Assembly: GCF_026210795.1 (NCBI RefSeq)
Contig: NC_089452.1
Span: 248,001 to 312,000, forward strand
Source of the DNA: Rhizophagus irregularis
Lineage: Eukaryota > Glomeromycota > Glomeromycetes > Glomerales > Glomeraceae
DNA: 64,000 nucleotides
Reading direction: 5' to 3'
The notes under the pieces were generated by a model. It had not been told where the DNA came from, made no database searches, and saw only the letters and a program-made list of their open reading frames with translations. The position numbers and the translations under genes were made by a program. This document shows, in pieces, positions 48,352-61,265 of the stretch (its first letter is position 1; every line of letters starts with the position of its first letter).

Positions 48352-49338
48352 ATGAATATAGATTTTAGTGCTATTTCTAAAAGAGTTGAAAATTTCTGAT
48401 CTGATTTGTTAGATATTTGTAAAAAGAAGATTAAAAGTGTTTATTGTGAAAATGTTATGAGAGTATATCATGAAATTAAAAAGAATAAAGCTAATATATC
48501 TATGAGTATTATGAATAGAATTAGGGATGCCAAAAGTTCGGTTATAACTGATTATAACCAGTTTTTATCAGTTCAGTTACGGTTCAGTTTCAGTCCAAGA
48601 TTGACTGGTTAACTGTCAGTTTTATATATAAAAAAACTGATAAAAAAACCAATCAGTTAATCATATATTCCAAAAAAAAAGAATGTTTTTTTCATTAATT
48701 ATATTGAGAATACTATTAAAAATTATGATTTTGGTGTTTATTTATATATATAGTATTCTTATTTTTGAAATAATAAGAAAATTTTTTATGCATTGATCAC
48801 GTGATTTTTTGTTCTGCTGAAAAAAATCGCAAAATTGACATTATTATCATAAAAAAAATTATAATTTTAAGGAATATTATCAAATAAAATTATAATTAAC
48901 ACTTTTTAACATTAGTTCATTCAATTTTGCAGTAATTTTGCGATCGGTTTTGCAATTCAGTTTTATCGGTCAGTTTTGCAGTCAGTTTAGTTTCAGCTGA
49001 AAACTGTGATTTTAAAACCAAACCTGAACTGAACCGACCGTTGGCATCCCTAAATAGAATTGAGAATTTTCAGATAACTCATATTTTTTATTTAATTTTA
49101 TGCATTTATATTCTATAATTAACAATAATCTATTACTAATTAACAAATTAGCCTGGTTATTATGGACCTTATGGTGCTGTTATAATCACTGAAACTTTGA
49201 ATTTGTAGGAAGTTCTTCATTATTTCTGAGGCAGCAGTTAGATTAATTCAAGAAGATTACAAAGGAATTCAAATTGAAAATGCACATGAAATTATGCTAC
49301 AAAGTATACATTTTGAGGCATTTGTTTATGATAAATAG
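48352..49338 (+). pseudogene. Possible histone-fold gene fragments, split by a hAT MITE
   Basis: Before the MITE: MNIDFSAISKRVENF, TGA at 48397, then KKKIKSVYCENVMRVYHEI and NISMSIMNRI. After it: ENFQITHI joins in frame when the MITE and one duplication are ignored. Downstream, after a probable intron ending TTTGTAG near 49207, FFIISEAAVRLIQEDYKG and MLQSIHFEAFVYDK run to a stop at 49338. The first part resembles the H2B pattern (V-Y-x3-VL...H...ISxxxxxIMN), the second the histone H3 alpha-2 pattern (R-x-I-x2-D-F/Y-K...LQ-x3-EA). This is motif-level likeness only. Other alpha-helical proteins could match. At least one stop and the insertion make it non-functional. Confidence 0.35.
48522..49052. 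mobile_element. hAT-type MITE, 531 bp, 8-bp target duplication
   Basis: Inverted ends TAGGGATGCCAA; perfect duplication AATAGAAT at 48514-48521 and 49053-49060. Subterminal GGTTCAGTT / AACTGAACC words in both orientations. Noncoding. The ends resemble those of the full hAT at 39674 (TAGGGAT), but beyond seven bases they differ. Confidence 0.93.
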
Positions 49339-49594
49339 GAATTTGTTGCTTTCAAATAATGTATTATTGCACATTTTTAATAAAGTAGTTCTATTCATTT
49401 CTATTGAAAAAATTTTAAAATATAAATAAACTGAAGTTGGCACCATTTAAATGTATTAGAAAATTTGAAATTTTGCAAATTCGCAACTTTGTTAATTTTA
49501 TTCTTTGCTTATTTTTTTGAGATTTTCTAATATTTTATTATATAAAACACTATTTTTGGAAAAACATTACTATAAAAACTATAAAAGGAATAAA

Positions 49595-49690
49595 TAGTGA
49601 TGGACAATGACCAGGTCATATAGAAATTTTTATATGACCGTGGTCATATGTACAAATGACATATGGTCATTAGTCATATGACCTTACCAA
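49595..49690. repeat. Cluster of GGTCATATG-type palindromic words
   Basis: At least six words of the form GGTCATA(T)(G) or its complement within 95 bp. Could be the end of an unrecognised TE. No target duplication found. Confidence 0.5.
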
Positions 49691-49849
49691 TAAAATCTTG
49701 TAATACACATTAAATGCATTGACGTTTTACTTTTAAATCGTACTTTCGGTTTTGAATATCACATATTTTCATTAATTTCCTTGAAAATGACAAGGCAGCA
49801 ACATAATTTTTGACCTTTTTTTGTATTAATAAAAAATTCCTAATTCCTC

Positions 49850-51083
49850 AAATGCTTTAGCTATATGTAATTATTGTATAACTAAGCACGGTGGTATAGG
49901 AGCGGCTCAAACTAAACCTGAATGTTTTAATGTAAATCGAGCACGCCTTTGCCGTAACCACTTAGCAAAATGTCCAAATTTTCGTGAATATGTAGACAAT
50001 GAAGAAGTACAAAGGATTCTAGCTTTATCAGTACCAGAGGATAAAAAAAAATGTAAAAAATCAAGTGATGACGATAACAATGGTATATAGAATTTTATTT
50101 ATATGCTTGATTTTATATATTCTTGTTGATTAATTAATTTAATATTATAGAAGAAAATAATATTTCTAAACGATGAAGACTTTCAACAGCTTCTTCATCT
50201 ATAACACAATTCTCTTCTTTTTCAAATTAATCATCAATAACCAATTTTTACCGTCGATCATTATTAACAAATGATTATTCATTATTTGAGATAATGTTAC
50301 TTCGTCTAGTTGTATCAAATGGTTTACCTTTTACATTTGTTGAAATGAAGAAACTATTGCCATTTTTCAATTTCTTGCGCCTGGAGTTATATTATCAAAA
50401 CGAAAAGCTATAACTAAATACTCCGAAACATTACAAAAAAATATAATTAAAATTTCTAAAAGTGATCAAGATGGTGTAACTGCTACATTTGATGGTTGGA
50501 CGAATGTGAAACAAGAGCACATATGGGGAGTGGTATTTTTAACTACATCAGGTCAACCATTAATTTGGGGCGCATATGATATAAGTGCCGAAAGATCCAA
50601 AACAGAAGATGTTATTAGGCATATCGAAAAATTAATGACCGATGCTAATGAAGGGCATATCAATATTAAGGCTTTTATTTCAGATTTGGCGGGAGAATAT
50701 GCTGCTGCTTGGTAAATTATATATTTATTATAATATTTATTCTTTTAAATTTAATTAATATTTATATATTATTTTAATATTAGGCGTCAATTACGAAGAA
50801 AATATCCATCTAAAATCTTTTTACCATATATGGCTCATCAGATGAATTTGATTTTTGGGGAAATATTCAAGGAATCTGAGTTACATCAAAGAATTTCTAA
50901 AGAGGTGATACGAATTGTTAGATTTTTTCATAATTCAACATTTTTTACTGATGAACAGAAACGTAAGTTAGTCATAATGGTCATTCTGGGTCATAGTCCA
51001 ACACTGTGTACATTAGGTTATCGTACAACCTTAAAAATCAGAGATCATACACATGATGCGTACGTCACGGATTTCTGTGCGTA
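49850..51083 (+). pseudogene. Truncated hAT/DUF659 transposase
   Basis: Starts with a BED-type finger (ICNYCITKHGG, RNHLAKCPNF) at 49860-49985, an acidic/Lys linker, an intron-like GT...AG at about 50082-50151, a frameshifted middle (LRLVVSNGLPFTFVE), then ATFDGWTNVK (DUF659 signature) and FISDLAGEYAAAW. A GT-AG intron (about 50715-50783) leads to RQLRRKYPSKIFLPYMAH (C-terminal part of the catalytic core) and on to DHTHDAYVTDFCA-stop. The C-terminal dimerisation domain is absent, and in-frame stops (50176, 50229) are present. Different hAT lineage from the element at 39674. Confidence 0.75.
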
Positions 51084-51250
51084 ATACTTCTACAACTTTC
51101 TACAACTTTCTACAACATGCTTTGATATGACTTCTCTTGTTTAAGACGTAATTGATTAGCCAATCAATAAATCTAATAAATCTGAGCGATAATCTCGATT
51201 TTCATACATTTGCTTGTGTGAATCGAATTTCTATAAAAAAAATTTTGGAA

Positions 51251-53961
51251 ATGACAGAAATGACACTCCCTTCGGTCGATGATATAGAGAAAAAATGGGA
51301 ATATGGATAACGTAATCACTTTCTTACAAAAAGATGATTTAAACTTAGACCTTGACAATGATGACCTTGCCATAATCAGTAATCAAAAAGTTAGTGGTGC
51401 AGACTTTCTCGGCTTGACGTCAAAAAAACTTAAAAGTTATGGATTGAAATCAGGGCCTGCTTCTAGGATCGCGGAGCTGGTCAAGGAAATCAATGGTGGA
51501 CAAGGTGAATTTCAAGATGATTTTTCTCGTCTTCTCCAATAATACCGAATACTTATTCTTGTGCTTTTCTTTCCTGCTTCTTATCGTCAAACCCGCCAAA
51601 AAACACATCCGCGTTATCTCACATTCTTTTTTATTCGATTAGGGAAAAGGAAGGCGGAAGATTCGAGTGAGGAACTTGACAATAAAAAAGTGAGACGAAT
51701 AGGTGGGTAAATTGCGATGAAAATAGAATCATATACGTTAAATATCACTCCTTCTAGTATTGTTTGGAACCTAATATTTTCTTTGTATTTACATGAATTT
51801 AAAAGGGCTTAGCCCCGAATCCATAGCGAAGTTTCTAGAAGAACAAGAAGAGGTTAAAGATGATTTCACAAAGCCACACGAACTATGCATAAATCGATTC
51901 GACTTTCAAAGAAAAGGTAGAGATGAAACGCTACATAAAATATATGATTGTATTGTTAAACGTTATATCAGCATTAAGAATACCCTAGAGAAGGAGAAAA
52001 GTGTTGGCGATAAAAGTCTTCACCCTATTCTCGCGCTTCAAGCCACACCAGGAGGAGGAAAATCTTTCTTACTTGATGAGTTGGCCGCATTGAAAAGTGA
52101 AGATTTCGATAATTATTTGAAAAGCAAGGAACAACCAAATAGGGAATGCTCTTTTATTATAGAAAACGCAGTGTACCGTGAATACATTGAAATAGTTAAT
52201 GATGTCATTGATATACTTCGTAATTCGATTGTAGTTTGCATAACATACAATGGGAGTTCAACGTACAAAAATGATTCATTCGTAGATGCTAATGTTCAAA
52301 GAGGATTAGTAATGCGTATCTTATGGAGTTATTTTTTCGATGATGCAAAATTATCCTGGCAGGGTTTTTGCGAGAAATTTAGTACAAATTTTGAATCATT
52401 GGATATTTATACTGCCGTTCAAAGCATCTTATATCATTCGAGTATTTTTATGCGTTGACGAGACTATGAAAATTTCTCCAAACACTGATGATGTAAATCG
52501 CAGGCAACATAACATTAATGAATTATTAAATAATCTCTATAGTCGACTGATGAATGATAAAGGAAAATTGATCAAATTTAATTTCATTTTGACCACTCTT
52601 GATGCGGTTTATGTGCGAACTAATTCGACTTATTCGGGTAAAAAAATCGACTGGGTGCCATTAAGAAGACTTGAGATTTCAGAATCAACAGATCTATTCC
52701 ATAAAATCTTAAATGGTAAAGAACTAAACGAAAAGAGAAAATATCTTATTAGGAAATGCATTTCAGACTGTAATGTCTTGAAAATTTCTATGAGCTTCTA
52801 AGGGAGGATAAAACTGCCTTAGGTATTGACATGTACGGTTCTCTTATTTTGTGTTTGGTGAAAAAAAATCTCCCATCGTTATCATATATCACATTTTCAG
52901 TAATTAAGAGAGCTTTATTGGGGAATAGTACAAGGTTGTCGCACAAAATAAATACTCTTAATAGAGAGTATAGTATTTCAGATCTCATTTCTATCGGGGT
53001 CTATATTAATTCTCTTACTAAAGTTGAAGAAACAGTCAGTGTAGTTCCCACCTTAAACCTGGTTAGCATCCAATATTTCTGTAATATGTATGAGGAAGAA
53101 GGTAAGAAAGAAGGTGATGCAAAAATTGTTGTTGAAATATTAAAAGATATGTTGGATATATATATATATAGATAGATAGAATGCTATTTTGATGGTGGTG
53201 TAAATGATGGGAAACCATTCGAATCATTTCATTGCAATTGGGAACAACTTTACCGTGTGCTCCGCGAAGAGGTCTTCGTGACGTTCACCGTTTAAGTGAT
53301 GCATATAATACAACTACTAAAGGAGATGTAAAAATCATGTTACGAAGGAAGAAAATTATTAAATTGGACAGGAGTGTAGAGTTTCCTCCGCGTGATGGTA
53401 AAATATGTGGTGAACAGGGAGTTTTCATTAAGAATTTCGAAGAATATATATTTGTTCCTGACAAGACTAACAATAGTGGCTTTGATATGACAATATTCGA
53501 GAAGGTTGGCGGTGGTCATATTGCATTAAACATAGAATGCAGATTTTTCTACCCTGAAAGGTCAACAACTCTTAAAAGCAAAGACATACGAGAAAAGTAT
53601 AATTTAATGAAAGATAAATATAGATATCATGTGAAGCAAGAAAAAAATCAAAATGTTACCAGAAAACAAAGAAAAGATTCCAAGGTGGAATTAGTAAATA
53701 GACTATACTCCGATAGGAGAATTTGAAATGACCATGGAAGATATTTATCTAGTCATAATAGCTTGGGGAGATATAGATGCGCTTGATTCTGATATAAAGG
53801 ATAACAAAAACATAATTATTGTTGGCAAAGATTCATTAGAAAAGGCTTATACTCCAACACTTGTAACACGTCCCCAATTCTATGATAATATGTTACAAGG
53901 CCGTGATAAGATATCACAAGAAGTCATGGAAAGAGTGAATGAGCGATACAGGAGTAGTTAA
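51251..53961 (+). pseudogene. Crinkler-like gene: SAM-like, P-loop NTPase and nuclease-like C-terminus, frameshifted
   Basis: N-terminus PSVDDIEKKWEYG then, after a one-base frame slip near 51303, a SAM-like region (ISNQKVSGADFLGLTSKKL). An intron from about 51506 to 51642 gives a Lys/Arg linker (KRKAEDSSEELDNKKVRR). Next the NTPase: Walker A ATPGGGKS near 52045 and Walker B FLCVDE near 52455. The C-terminal segment (53336-53961) has FDMTIFEKVGGG and ALNIECRF, a nuclease-like pattern, and YLVIIAWGDID. Frame breaks: near 52447 in a T run, near 52775, near 53170 and near 53725. Crinkler-like proteins are known in oomycetes and in these fungi, where NTPase plus nuclease architectures are common; secretion is not shown here, and no signal peptide was seen. 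Dead unless the slips are assembly errors. Confidence 0.8.
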
Positions 53962-54434
53962 TCAATTACCAATGAAGTTAGTCAATATAATAATGAATTT
54001 ATTTCTAGTCATTTTCGCCAGCAACCTCCTAATAATAAAATTTATATTATTGTATGCATTTGAATACCCCTCCAGTAGATAGTATTTTTTTTCACATTTA
54101 ACAGCTAAGTAATTCGCAAATTTATTTTTGTATCAGCATTGCTTCGGCAACGTTTTTATTTCATAAATAACAAAGTATTGATACCCAGGTTTGTTGATTT
54201 TGTTTCACATGACATCGTCTATAGTTTAATCAATTATTTTCATCGCACTATTATTAATTAAAGAAATATCTTATTCAATATGAAGACATGTATAAACGCA
54301 AACCTAAATAATAATCTTGTATACGGTAATAAGATGAATGGTGAACAGCTATATATCGTATGCTTGATCATTTATCATCCTTCTGCTGTAGAATGCAACC
54401 AATAATTTACATTATACGGAAATAAAAAGTAATT
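53962..54434. other. Upstream part of duplicated REX4 segment
   Basis: From about 54185 (gtttgttgattttgtttcacatgacatcgt, gtataaacgcaaacctaa, cttctgctgtagaatgcaa) this matches the DNA just upstream of pseudogene P1 at 28440-28690. It therefore belongs to the same duplicated segment. No gene. Confidence 0.6.
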
Positions 54435-55152
54435 ATGTCGAATTATCGTGTACATCAACCATTGCGATCACAACATAATTACAACAATCAGTAGGATTGT
54501 ACCTTGATGAAAAATTAACGAACAAGTAAGTCATGTAATCTATGTTGAATTATAAAATATAAATTGTTTTTTTAAATTTGCTTGTTTTTTTTTCAAGTAG
54601 TCCTGAAGATGCGTACGATTGATTGTGAGACGATCAAAGTTAGTTTACCGAGGAAAGCGTCGCCACTTGCTAGGGCTAGTGTTGCCAATATTATAGGAAA
54701 TTAATAGAGAATATATTTAATACATTAAGTCGAAATAGTCTCGGATTATGTAACACTTTATAGTGAGATCACATCAAAACATTTGGAAATGGTATGATTA
54801 AGACATTTTAAATAAGAGGCTTTATTTAATTGATTGTTTTTTGGTTTCTCTTTTTTTAAGCAATGTTTAATTTTCAAGATAAATCATGGTAATCACTTAT
54901 GATCTTGAAGAAGTTAAGCGTGAAATCCAAGTACTGTTGGAAGAAAATTTAATGGTTAGTCAAACTCTTGATTATGATTTTGCTGCAAGTTATTTATTTA
55001 TTTATTTTTTTATATTAATATTTTTTTTATAGGCTTTAGAATTGTGATACTTCACGTCATTATTATTTTGGCGATAAAAAACACTTCTCTTAAAGTATTA
55101 GTAAAAGAAACTCTGAGAATTGAGATTAGACATACAAAGACACATGATAGAA
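54435..55152 (+). pseudogene. REX4-type exonuclease pseudogene P3
   Basis: ATGTCGAATTATCGT at 54435 (exon 1), exon 2 remnants near 54608-54680 (AGATGCGTACGATTG, AAAGCGTCGCCACTTGC) and 54700-54790, the best-kept exon 3 of all the dead copies (54900-54988: ATGATCTTGAAGAAGTTAAG, TGGAAGAAAATTTAATGG, then GATTATGATTTTGCTGC) and exon 4 near 55045-55152. It lacks the MITE of P1. Exon 3 retaining an open frame suggests this copy separated before P1/P2 lost that exon. No exon 5. Confidence 0.82.
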
Positions 55153-55744
55153 TTTTTTAAAAAAAGAAAAAAAAAAACATTTTTAATAATTATCAACAGA
55201 TTGGTATTAATATGATACTCCACCGATTGAAACAAGATGAATAGGGAGATGCTATCAAAAATGACACTTGAAATTGATGACTGTTACTTGGTCAGATCAA
55301 ATGATAGTGTTCAAGAAGTATTTCTAGTGCATGAAATTTTAAAAATTTATTAAAATCTTGTATCGATTTAAGTGTATGGTTTTTAAAAGTAATGAACAAC
55401 GACGACTGTCGACGAGAAATAAGGAGACGACTATAAGCGAATCTGACTACAGCAACAACCACTTTAGAAATATAATTTTCAAGGGTGTTGTTTTTAATAA
55501 AGTTTCAATTTTGGATTCAAAATCAGTTATTTTACTATTCGCAATGTAAGGATTAGAAACAATTCCAATTCCTAGCGTAATATTACCGATTTATTAATGA
55601 TAATTATAAAAGTATTATTATTAATTATTTTGTATCCTCAGCTATTCGTTTAATAAAGCGTGAGCCAACTCTTTAAAATAAAAAAAAATATTATTAATTA
55701 TTTATTATGTTAATAAGTAATATCAAATTAGTAGTGATGACCTG

Positions 55745-57076
55745 AGTGGGCAAACTGTAAACCGTAGGTTTACTGTTATTGTAACTTCATATTTGTTTAA
55801 TCCGACCATATCTAAGATATCACTACTGTATCTATCGCCAATAATTTTAACAGAATTAATAAATTTTCTAATTTCAGTCAATTCATCAGAATTAAGATTA
55901 ACTTTTATCGCATCAAAGTTTTCTTCCAAATGTTTACCAGGAATGGCAACAATGTTATCTTCCTATATAAAAATTTAAAGTTACTATCAAAATTCAAATA
56001 ATACACACGTTATATTATATATTACCTGAGATATAATCAAAGTTGACCTGGAGTTATAGCGTATTCTTCAAATTTATGTGCAAGTTCTAGATTCTTAATA
56101 AATTTTCACCTTGAAAACGCGGAATCGTTCTTCTAACATCATCAGGTTCAAAATCATCAATAGATTTATATTTTCCCTAATAAAATTATTATTATTGAGA
56201 AACGTTCGTTTTATGTATATTTACAAATAATTATATGTAAATTACCGTTAGAAGTTAGAACTCCATGCCCGAGTGGACTATAGTAACGCCAATTCGCGAC
56301 AAGTTTCCATAATTCCAAGAGTTCAAGGACTTAAAAACATAATCTTTATTTATTATTTATTTACTTGAACTGCGGCAATAGGATGAACTTTATAAGCACG
56401 TCGAAAAGTTTCTGCGGAACATTCAGAAAGGCCAATAGATTTACTTTCCTTCAACAAGATCTGCTAAAGCACCAACAGTATCTTCAATAGGTCTGCAAAA
56501 ATGAAAAAAATGTATAGTCAATTCTTAATAAAAACTCTTTCTTACGTATTGGGATCAAAGATCGATATAATCTACTCCAAAGAACGTTCACAAGCTTGAC
56601 GAACATAATCAGGTGAACTTGATACAGTAAATCACCATTTTCATCTAAAAAAACCAAGTTTTGTATATAGATATCAAAGGAACAATTCGCTACGACGTTC
56701 TTTAAAAACTTTTGAAAGGACATCTACTCGATGAGCATAAATGTAGGTTATTCGAGTTTTGCCGTGTAAGTTCTGCATCTTATACAATAAAATTCGGTAA
56801 TAAATACCATTTGATATAAAAAAAACTTTTGAAAGGAGACGATGGTTTCCTTTTTACGTTTTTTACGTATAAAAAATTAAAAATTATATCCACCTTTAAT
56901 TAATTAAATATTTATATATGAACAGCAGTATCCCAAAAGTTACATTCAATTGATCGATTCAAAACGTTAATATTGTTTTGACCATCTATTGGACCAGTAT
57001 TGGACCTCGCTCGTACCCGTAGATCACATGACTGAAAAATGTAAAAATTTTACACCAAGTTCACAGAATGAGACAT
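55745..57076 (-). pseudogene. Aldo/keto reductase pseudogene H
   Basis: Remnants in exon order on the minus strand: start at 57076, exon 2 near 56985-56925, exon 3 near 56720-56545, exon 4 at about 56493-56362, exon 5 near 56330-56245, exon 6 near 56178-56030 and exon 7 near 55965-55800 (MEENFDAIKVNLNSDELTEI). Multiple small deletions remove the tetrad residues: the exon 3 region lacks the DIYG and YYQH segments in frame, and exon 5 lost the EYSPW start. No function expected. It is the most decayed reductase apart from B. Confidence 0.85.
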
Positions 57077-58341
57077 TTTTTTTTAAAAAAAAAATAAATA
57101 AATAAATAAATAAATTTTTTTTGTACCAATAACATCGAATTCGCGTGAAAGTCTTAATACTGTATATACATATCTTGGATCCTTTAAAAAAAGCCGATCA
57201 AGTTACTGTATTTCTTTTAAAAATATTTTTTTTAAAAAAAAGCTAATCAAATTATTGGGCTATATTATTTGAACCACAGTTGGATGAATGTGCTCACCGA
57301 AATTATGATTATCACGCGATCGGGTAGGCCAAAAATGCAAATGCATAAAATGTGTGAAAATTATGCATTCACATAATTCCGGAAGTTTGTGTCCGCAGCA
57401 AATTTTACGTAATTATAATAAACAAGTTTTTACGGGCAACAGCAAGTTTTTTTTAAAGGAAAAAAAAAAAAATTTTCAATCAATCTTTTTAAACAGATCT
57501 TAACTTATTGTTATTATTATTTCACCGAATACTTTATCTATTTAACAAACAACAATAAACAATAAAGTTCTATAACCAGTTTTTTCAGTTCGGCGCATTG
57601 TTTGAATGATGCCGGAATGGCTTTTTTTATAGCATATTTGTTTAGTTTCGTACCTTATATATATGTATATTTTTTTATCAAATCAAAAATCAAAAAAAAA
57701 AAAAATTTCTTTCTTTCCTCCTTTTTTTTTTATCTTTTTTTTGGGGGGTAACCCAAAAAGAGATTATTTGTTTTTCTTGTTTGGCGTTAAATTTTTCGCC
57801 CAACCACATTTTTTTAATTCAAAAAAAATATACAATAATAATCCTGCTTTTATTTAATAGCAGCTTTTGACATATTTTTTTTTTTTGTAATTGTTTTGTG
57901 ATGTTTGTGGCTTATAATACGCATCTCTTTTTTTTTCTTCTTATTATTATTTATTATTCGATCTAAAAACGAAAAGAAACTGACCCGGTGGGAATTATTT
58001 TGATTTTCAAGTCGCATTTCAAATTATTTTTTTTTTAAGGAAATTGAAAAAAAAAAGTCACCTGCATTTGAATTTTAAAAATAAAATTTCTTTTTATTAT
58101 TTATCTGCATATTACATCAATCAATAATCCTACATAACATACAGCCTATAAAGCCTGAACATGTATTATTATAATAATAATTGATGATAGTAAAATAGTT
58201 AACGTCACGTAAAAGTACGTCACCGATCGTGATAAATTAGCGGGTAAATGCGGAATGACATCAAGTATGATTTTGTATGGTTTTTTTAATTTCTAATAAT
58301 AATATTATAATAAAGCAACCGAGAAAAACAAGAATTATACA

Positions 58342-58397
58342 TAAATAAAAATAAAAATAAAAATAATAAAAATAATAAAAATAATAAAAATAATAAA
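58342..58397. repeat. (AAATA)n/(AATAAAAAT)n microsatellite
   Basis: ataaaaataaaaataaaaat followed by four copies of aataataaaa. Simple repeat. Confidence 0.85.
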
Positions 58398-61216
58398 TTT
58401 TTTTTTACTTTATTAAAATTAATCGATTTAGTAATTTGGCTTGATTTTTTTTTAAAATGATACGAATTATATATATATATATACATACAGTATATATATT
58501 TTTTTTTAAAAAAAAAAATTTAAAAATTAAAATTAAAATTAAAAAATTAAAAATAGTAATTTCTGAAATTCCGAAAAATATTCCGTAGTTTTTCTCCGAG
58601 TCAAGAAGTAAAAAAGAAAAAAAAAACGACTTTTTTTTATCGTATTAACCGCAGTAACCAAAATTATCAAAATTATTACGTTTGAATAAATATTTATTCA
58701 ACAAAATGTAATAAACTAATAACCGATTACGCAGGTATTTTCAAGTTAAAAAGAGGAAAGAATGAATTTTAAAATAATACTTTTGTATTCTTATATTATA
58801 AATATAAATAATATTTAAAAGGAAAATAAACACTTCAAAAACTGTCAAACACATGCAAAATTTTTAATAATAATAAAATTGCATAAACATTATAATCACT
58901 TAAAATTAACTCTTAAAAATTCTTAAAATGCACAAGAAAAGAAAAACGCGTTTATTTCGATCATTAATATTGTATACTAATAATGAACAAAAAAACAACG
59001 CCCTAACGGCCGATCTGATCGTCACGTGCAATGAAATTTTCTATTTAATTCCTTTTGAAGTATTCAAAGTAATGAAAAGTTATTAAAAGCGAATAATAAA
59101 AACAAATTACAAATTCATAATTTTATATGCAAACCAAAAATTTTCTTGTCGACAAAATAACGAAATAAAGTAAATACTTTCAATACTTTCGTAAATTACC
59201 GAGAATAACATGAAGTATATATTGTTAGGAGATATCGGTATGACGGTACTCGGTGAATTCACACATAATATTATAAAGGCGTAAAGGATACAATTACAGT
59301 GTATACAGTGCATACAATTTCTGTACAAATTCGATATGACGGGATATGTGGCTTTAAATCTTAATCCTTTTAGAACTTCTTTGTGTAATGTTTATCATCT
59401 TCATTACTTTTCTCTACTTGGATAAAAGAAATTCCAAAATATTCTAGCAGTTGCATAATCTGCATTAACCGCAAATGCTCCGAATATCGTAAACTTTTTT
59501 TTTTTCTATGCGGAAAATTATTTATCGTCATTAGTACAAATTTTTTCGAAAAAAAAAATTTGACATATGCAAAACGACAAATATGTTATTATTTAAACCG
59601 TACTTTAACAAATTTTAACGCATTTAACGCATTTTTAAGTATTTATCGCATTTTTTTTTTTAGTACACAAATAATTTAATTAATAATTTTAATAATTAGA
59701 AATAATTATGAATAAAAATCACGAGATTGTCATTTATATTATTATATTACAAGTATTGTATATTGTTATACCTTATATATATATATATATATTTACTATA
59801 TATAGTATATAGTATAGTATATTATAAGTATTTTATTATTATTATTATTATTATTTCATATTTTGTGTTCACTTTCAATGTCATACTATACAAACAAAAT
59901 TTAATTAAGAATTCCTTTATTTAGATTTTCTTTAAAGAAATTTAATTTCAAGGTTTAAAAATGTTAAGGATTCTCCGACCGGTCGTGACCGTGGAATCAT
60001 TGTTCTCAAGCGGATTTGTTCAGTGTTACACATGACCTCGTTACCATCAGATGATGATATTCGTTAGGTAAGGAATATAAAGGGGAAATACGTTAGAGAA
60101 TAAACAGGTTTTTTTAAAGTTTGACCAATCAAATTTCTCTTCCTCCTTTCAAATTATAGAAATAAAGTTTCATTTATATAACTCTCGATTTGAATGTATT
60201 TTGTATGAAACTCGATTTACCGATTTACTTTTTTTAATTAAAAAAAATTTCTTTTCAATATAAATACAAATCTAGAAACCTATGAATGATATCATGGAAA
60301 ATCTTTACTTAATATAACATCAGTATTTTTTCGAATGAAATTTTTTTTTTTCGTTAGGAAGAAAATTTTCCCATTATATAATAATAACGTACATACTATT
60401 AACCCGCTAAAGAATGCTCCTTTTTTTTATTTATTAGCTCCTTTTTATTTCAAGCCGTATAAACGGTATAAGCGGTATAAGCGGTAATTACTAGAACTTT
60501 TCGGATTTTTATTATGTCCTTTACATGGTAAATGAATAAACCCAAATTAATAATTTCGGAGATTTCGGCGATTAGATGTTTTTTCCTTTAATTAACGTTA
60601 TTTTCTAAATTAGGTTATATCAAAATGCGTCTTTAAAAAAAAAATTTTTTTTTTTTTTTTAACAAAGGTTATTATTATTTTAAAGTTCATTTGACTAGAA
60701 AAGTAAAGCATGAATTTTTTTTTTATTTTTAAATACGTAAATATGGTTTCTCCGGGTCCCCCTTTTTTTGAAAAATTAAACTTAACTGGATTTTAAAAAA
60801 GATTATAAACCATCTTGATTTATGACAGGTCATTTAACGCCCAACTTAATAATCTTTAAATAATAATCTTTCATTCGTAATAGGATAAATGTTATGCGAC
60901 TTTAATTTTATACAAGAAATAAAACCTGTTTAAAAAAATCAAGAAAAAAAAAAAGATGGCCCCGTAATTATTTATGTACAATTTAGAGATCGGAAGTACG
61001 TTATTAAGTTCATTCCGAAAGAATATAAGCATATACCAAATACTTGGTATTATTATTATTATTTATTTGAAATAACCTATTTAAATATTAGTATATATTT
61101 ATTTAAGTAAATGAATTCCAAAAAAATTTAATCCTTGTACCGATACCAAACCAAATTCGTGTTTACAATAAGTAAATAAATAAATTAGTTTTGGCACAGT
61201 ACATTTGGTTGAGTGG

Positions 61217-61265
61217 CGCAGTATTCGCAGTATTCGCAGTATTCGCAGTAATTCGCAGTAATTTC
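61217..61265. repeat. 9-bp tandem repeat TATTCGCAG
   Basis: Three exact TATTCGCAG units and two variants TAATTCGCAG/TAATTTC follow gtggcgcag. Stands out as GC-bearing in an AT-rich context. Confidence 0.85.

Noticed and set aside
55358-55549. 63-aa plus-strand open frame between P3 and H
   Set aside because: No recognisable motif and no paralogous equivalent in the other units; cannot be told from chance.
59727-59924. 65-aa Tyr/Ile-rich open frame
   Set aside because: Encoded by TATATA and ATT microsatellite sequence.
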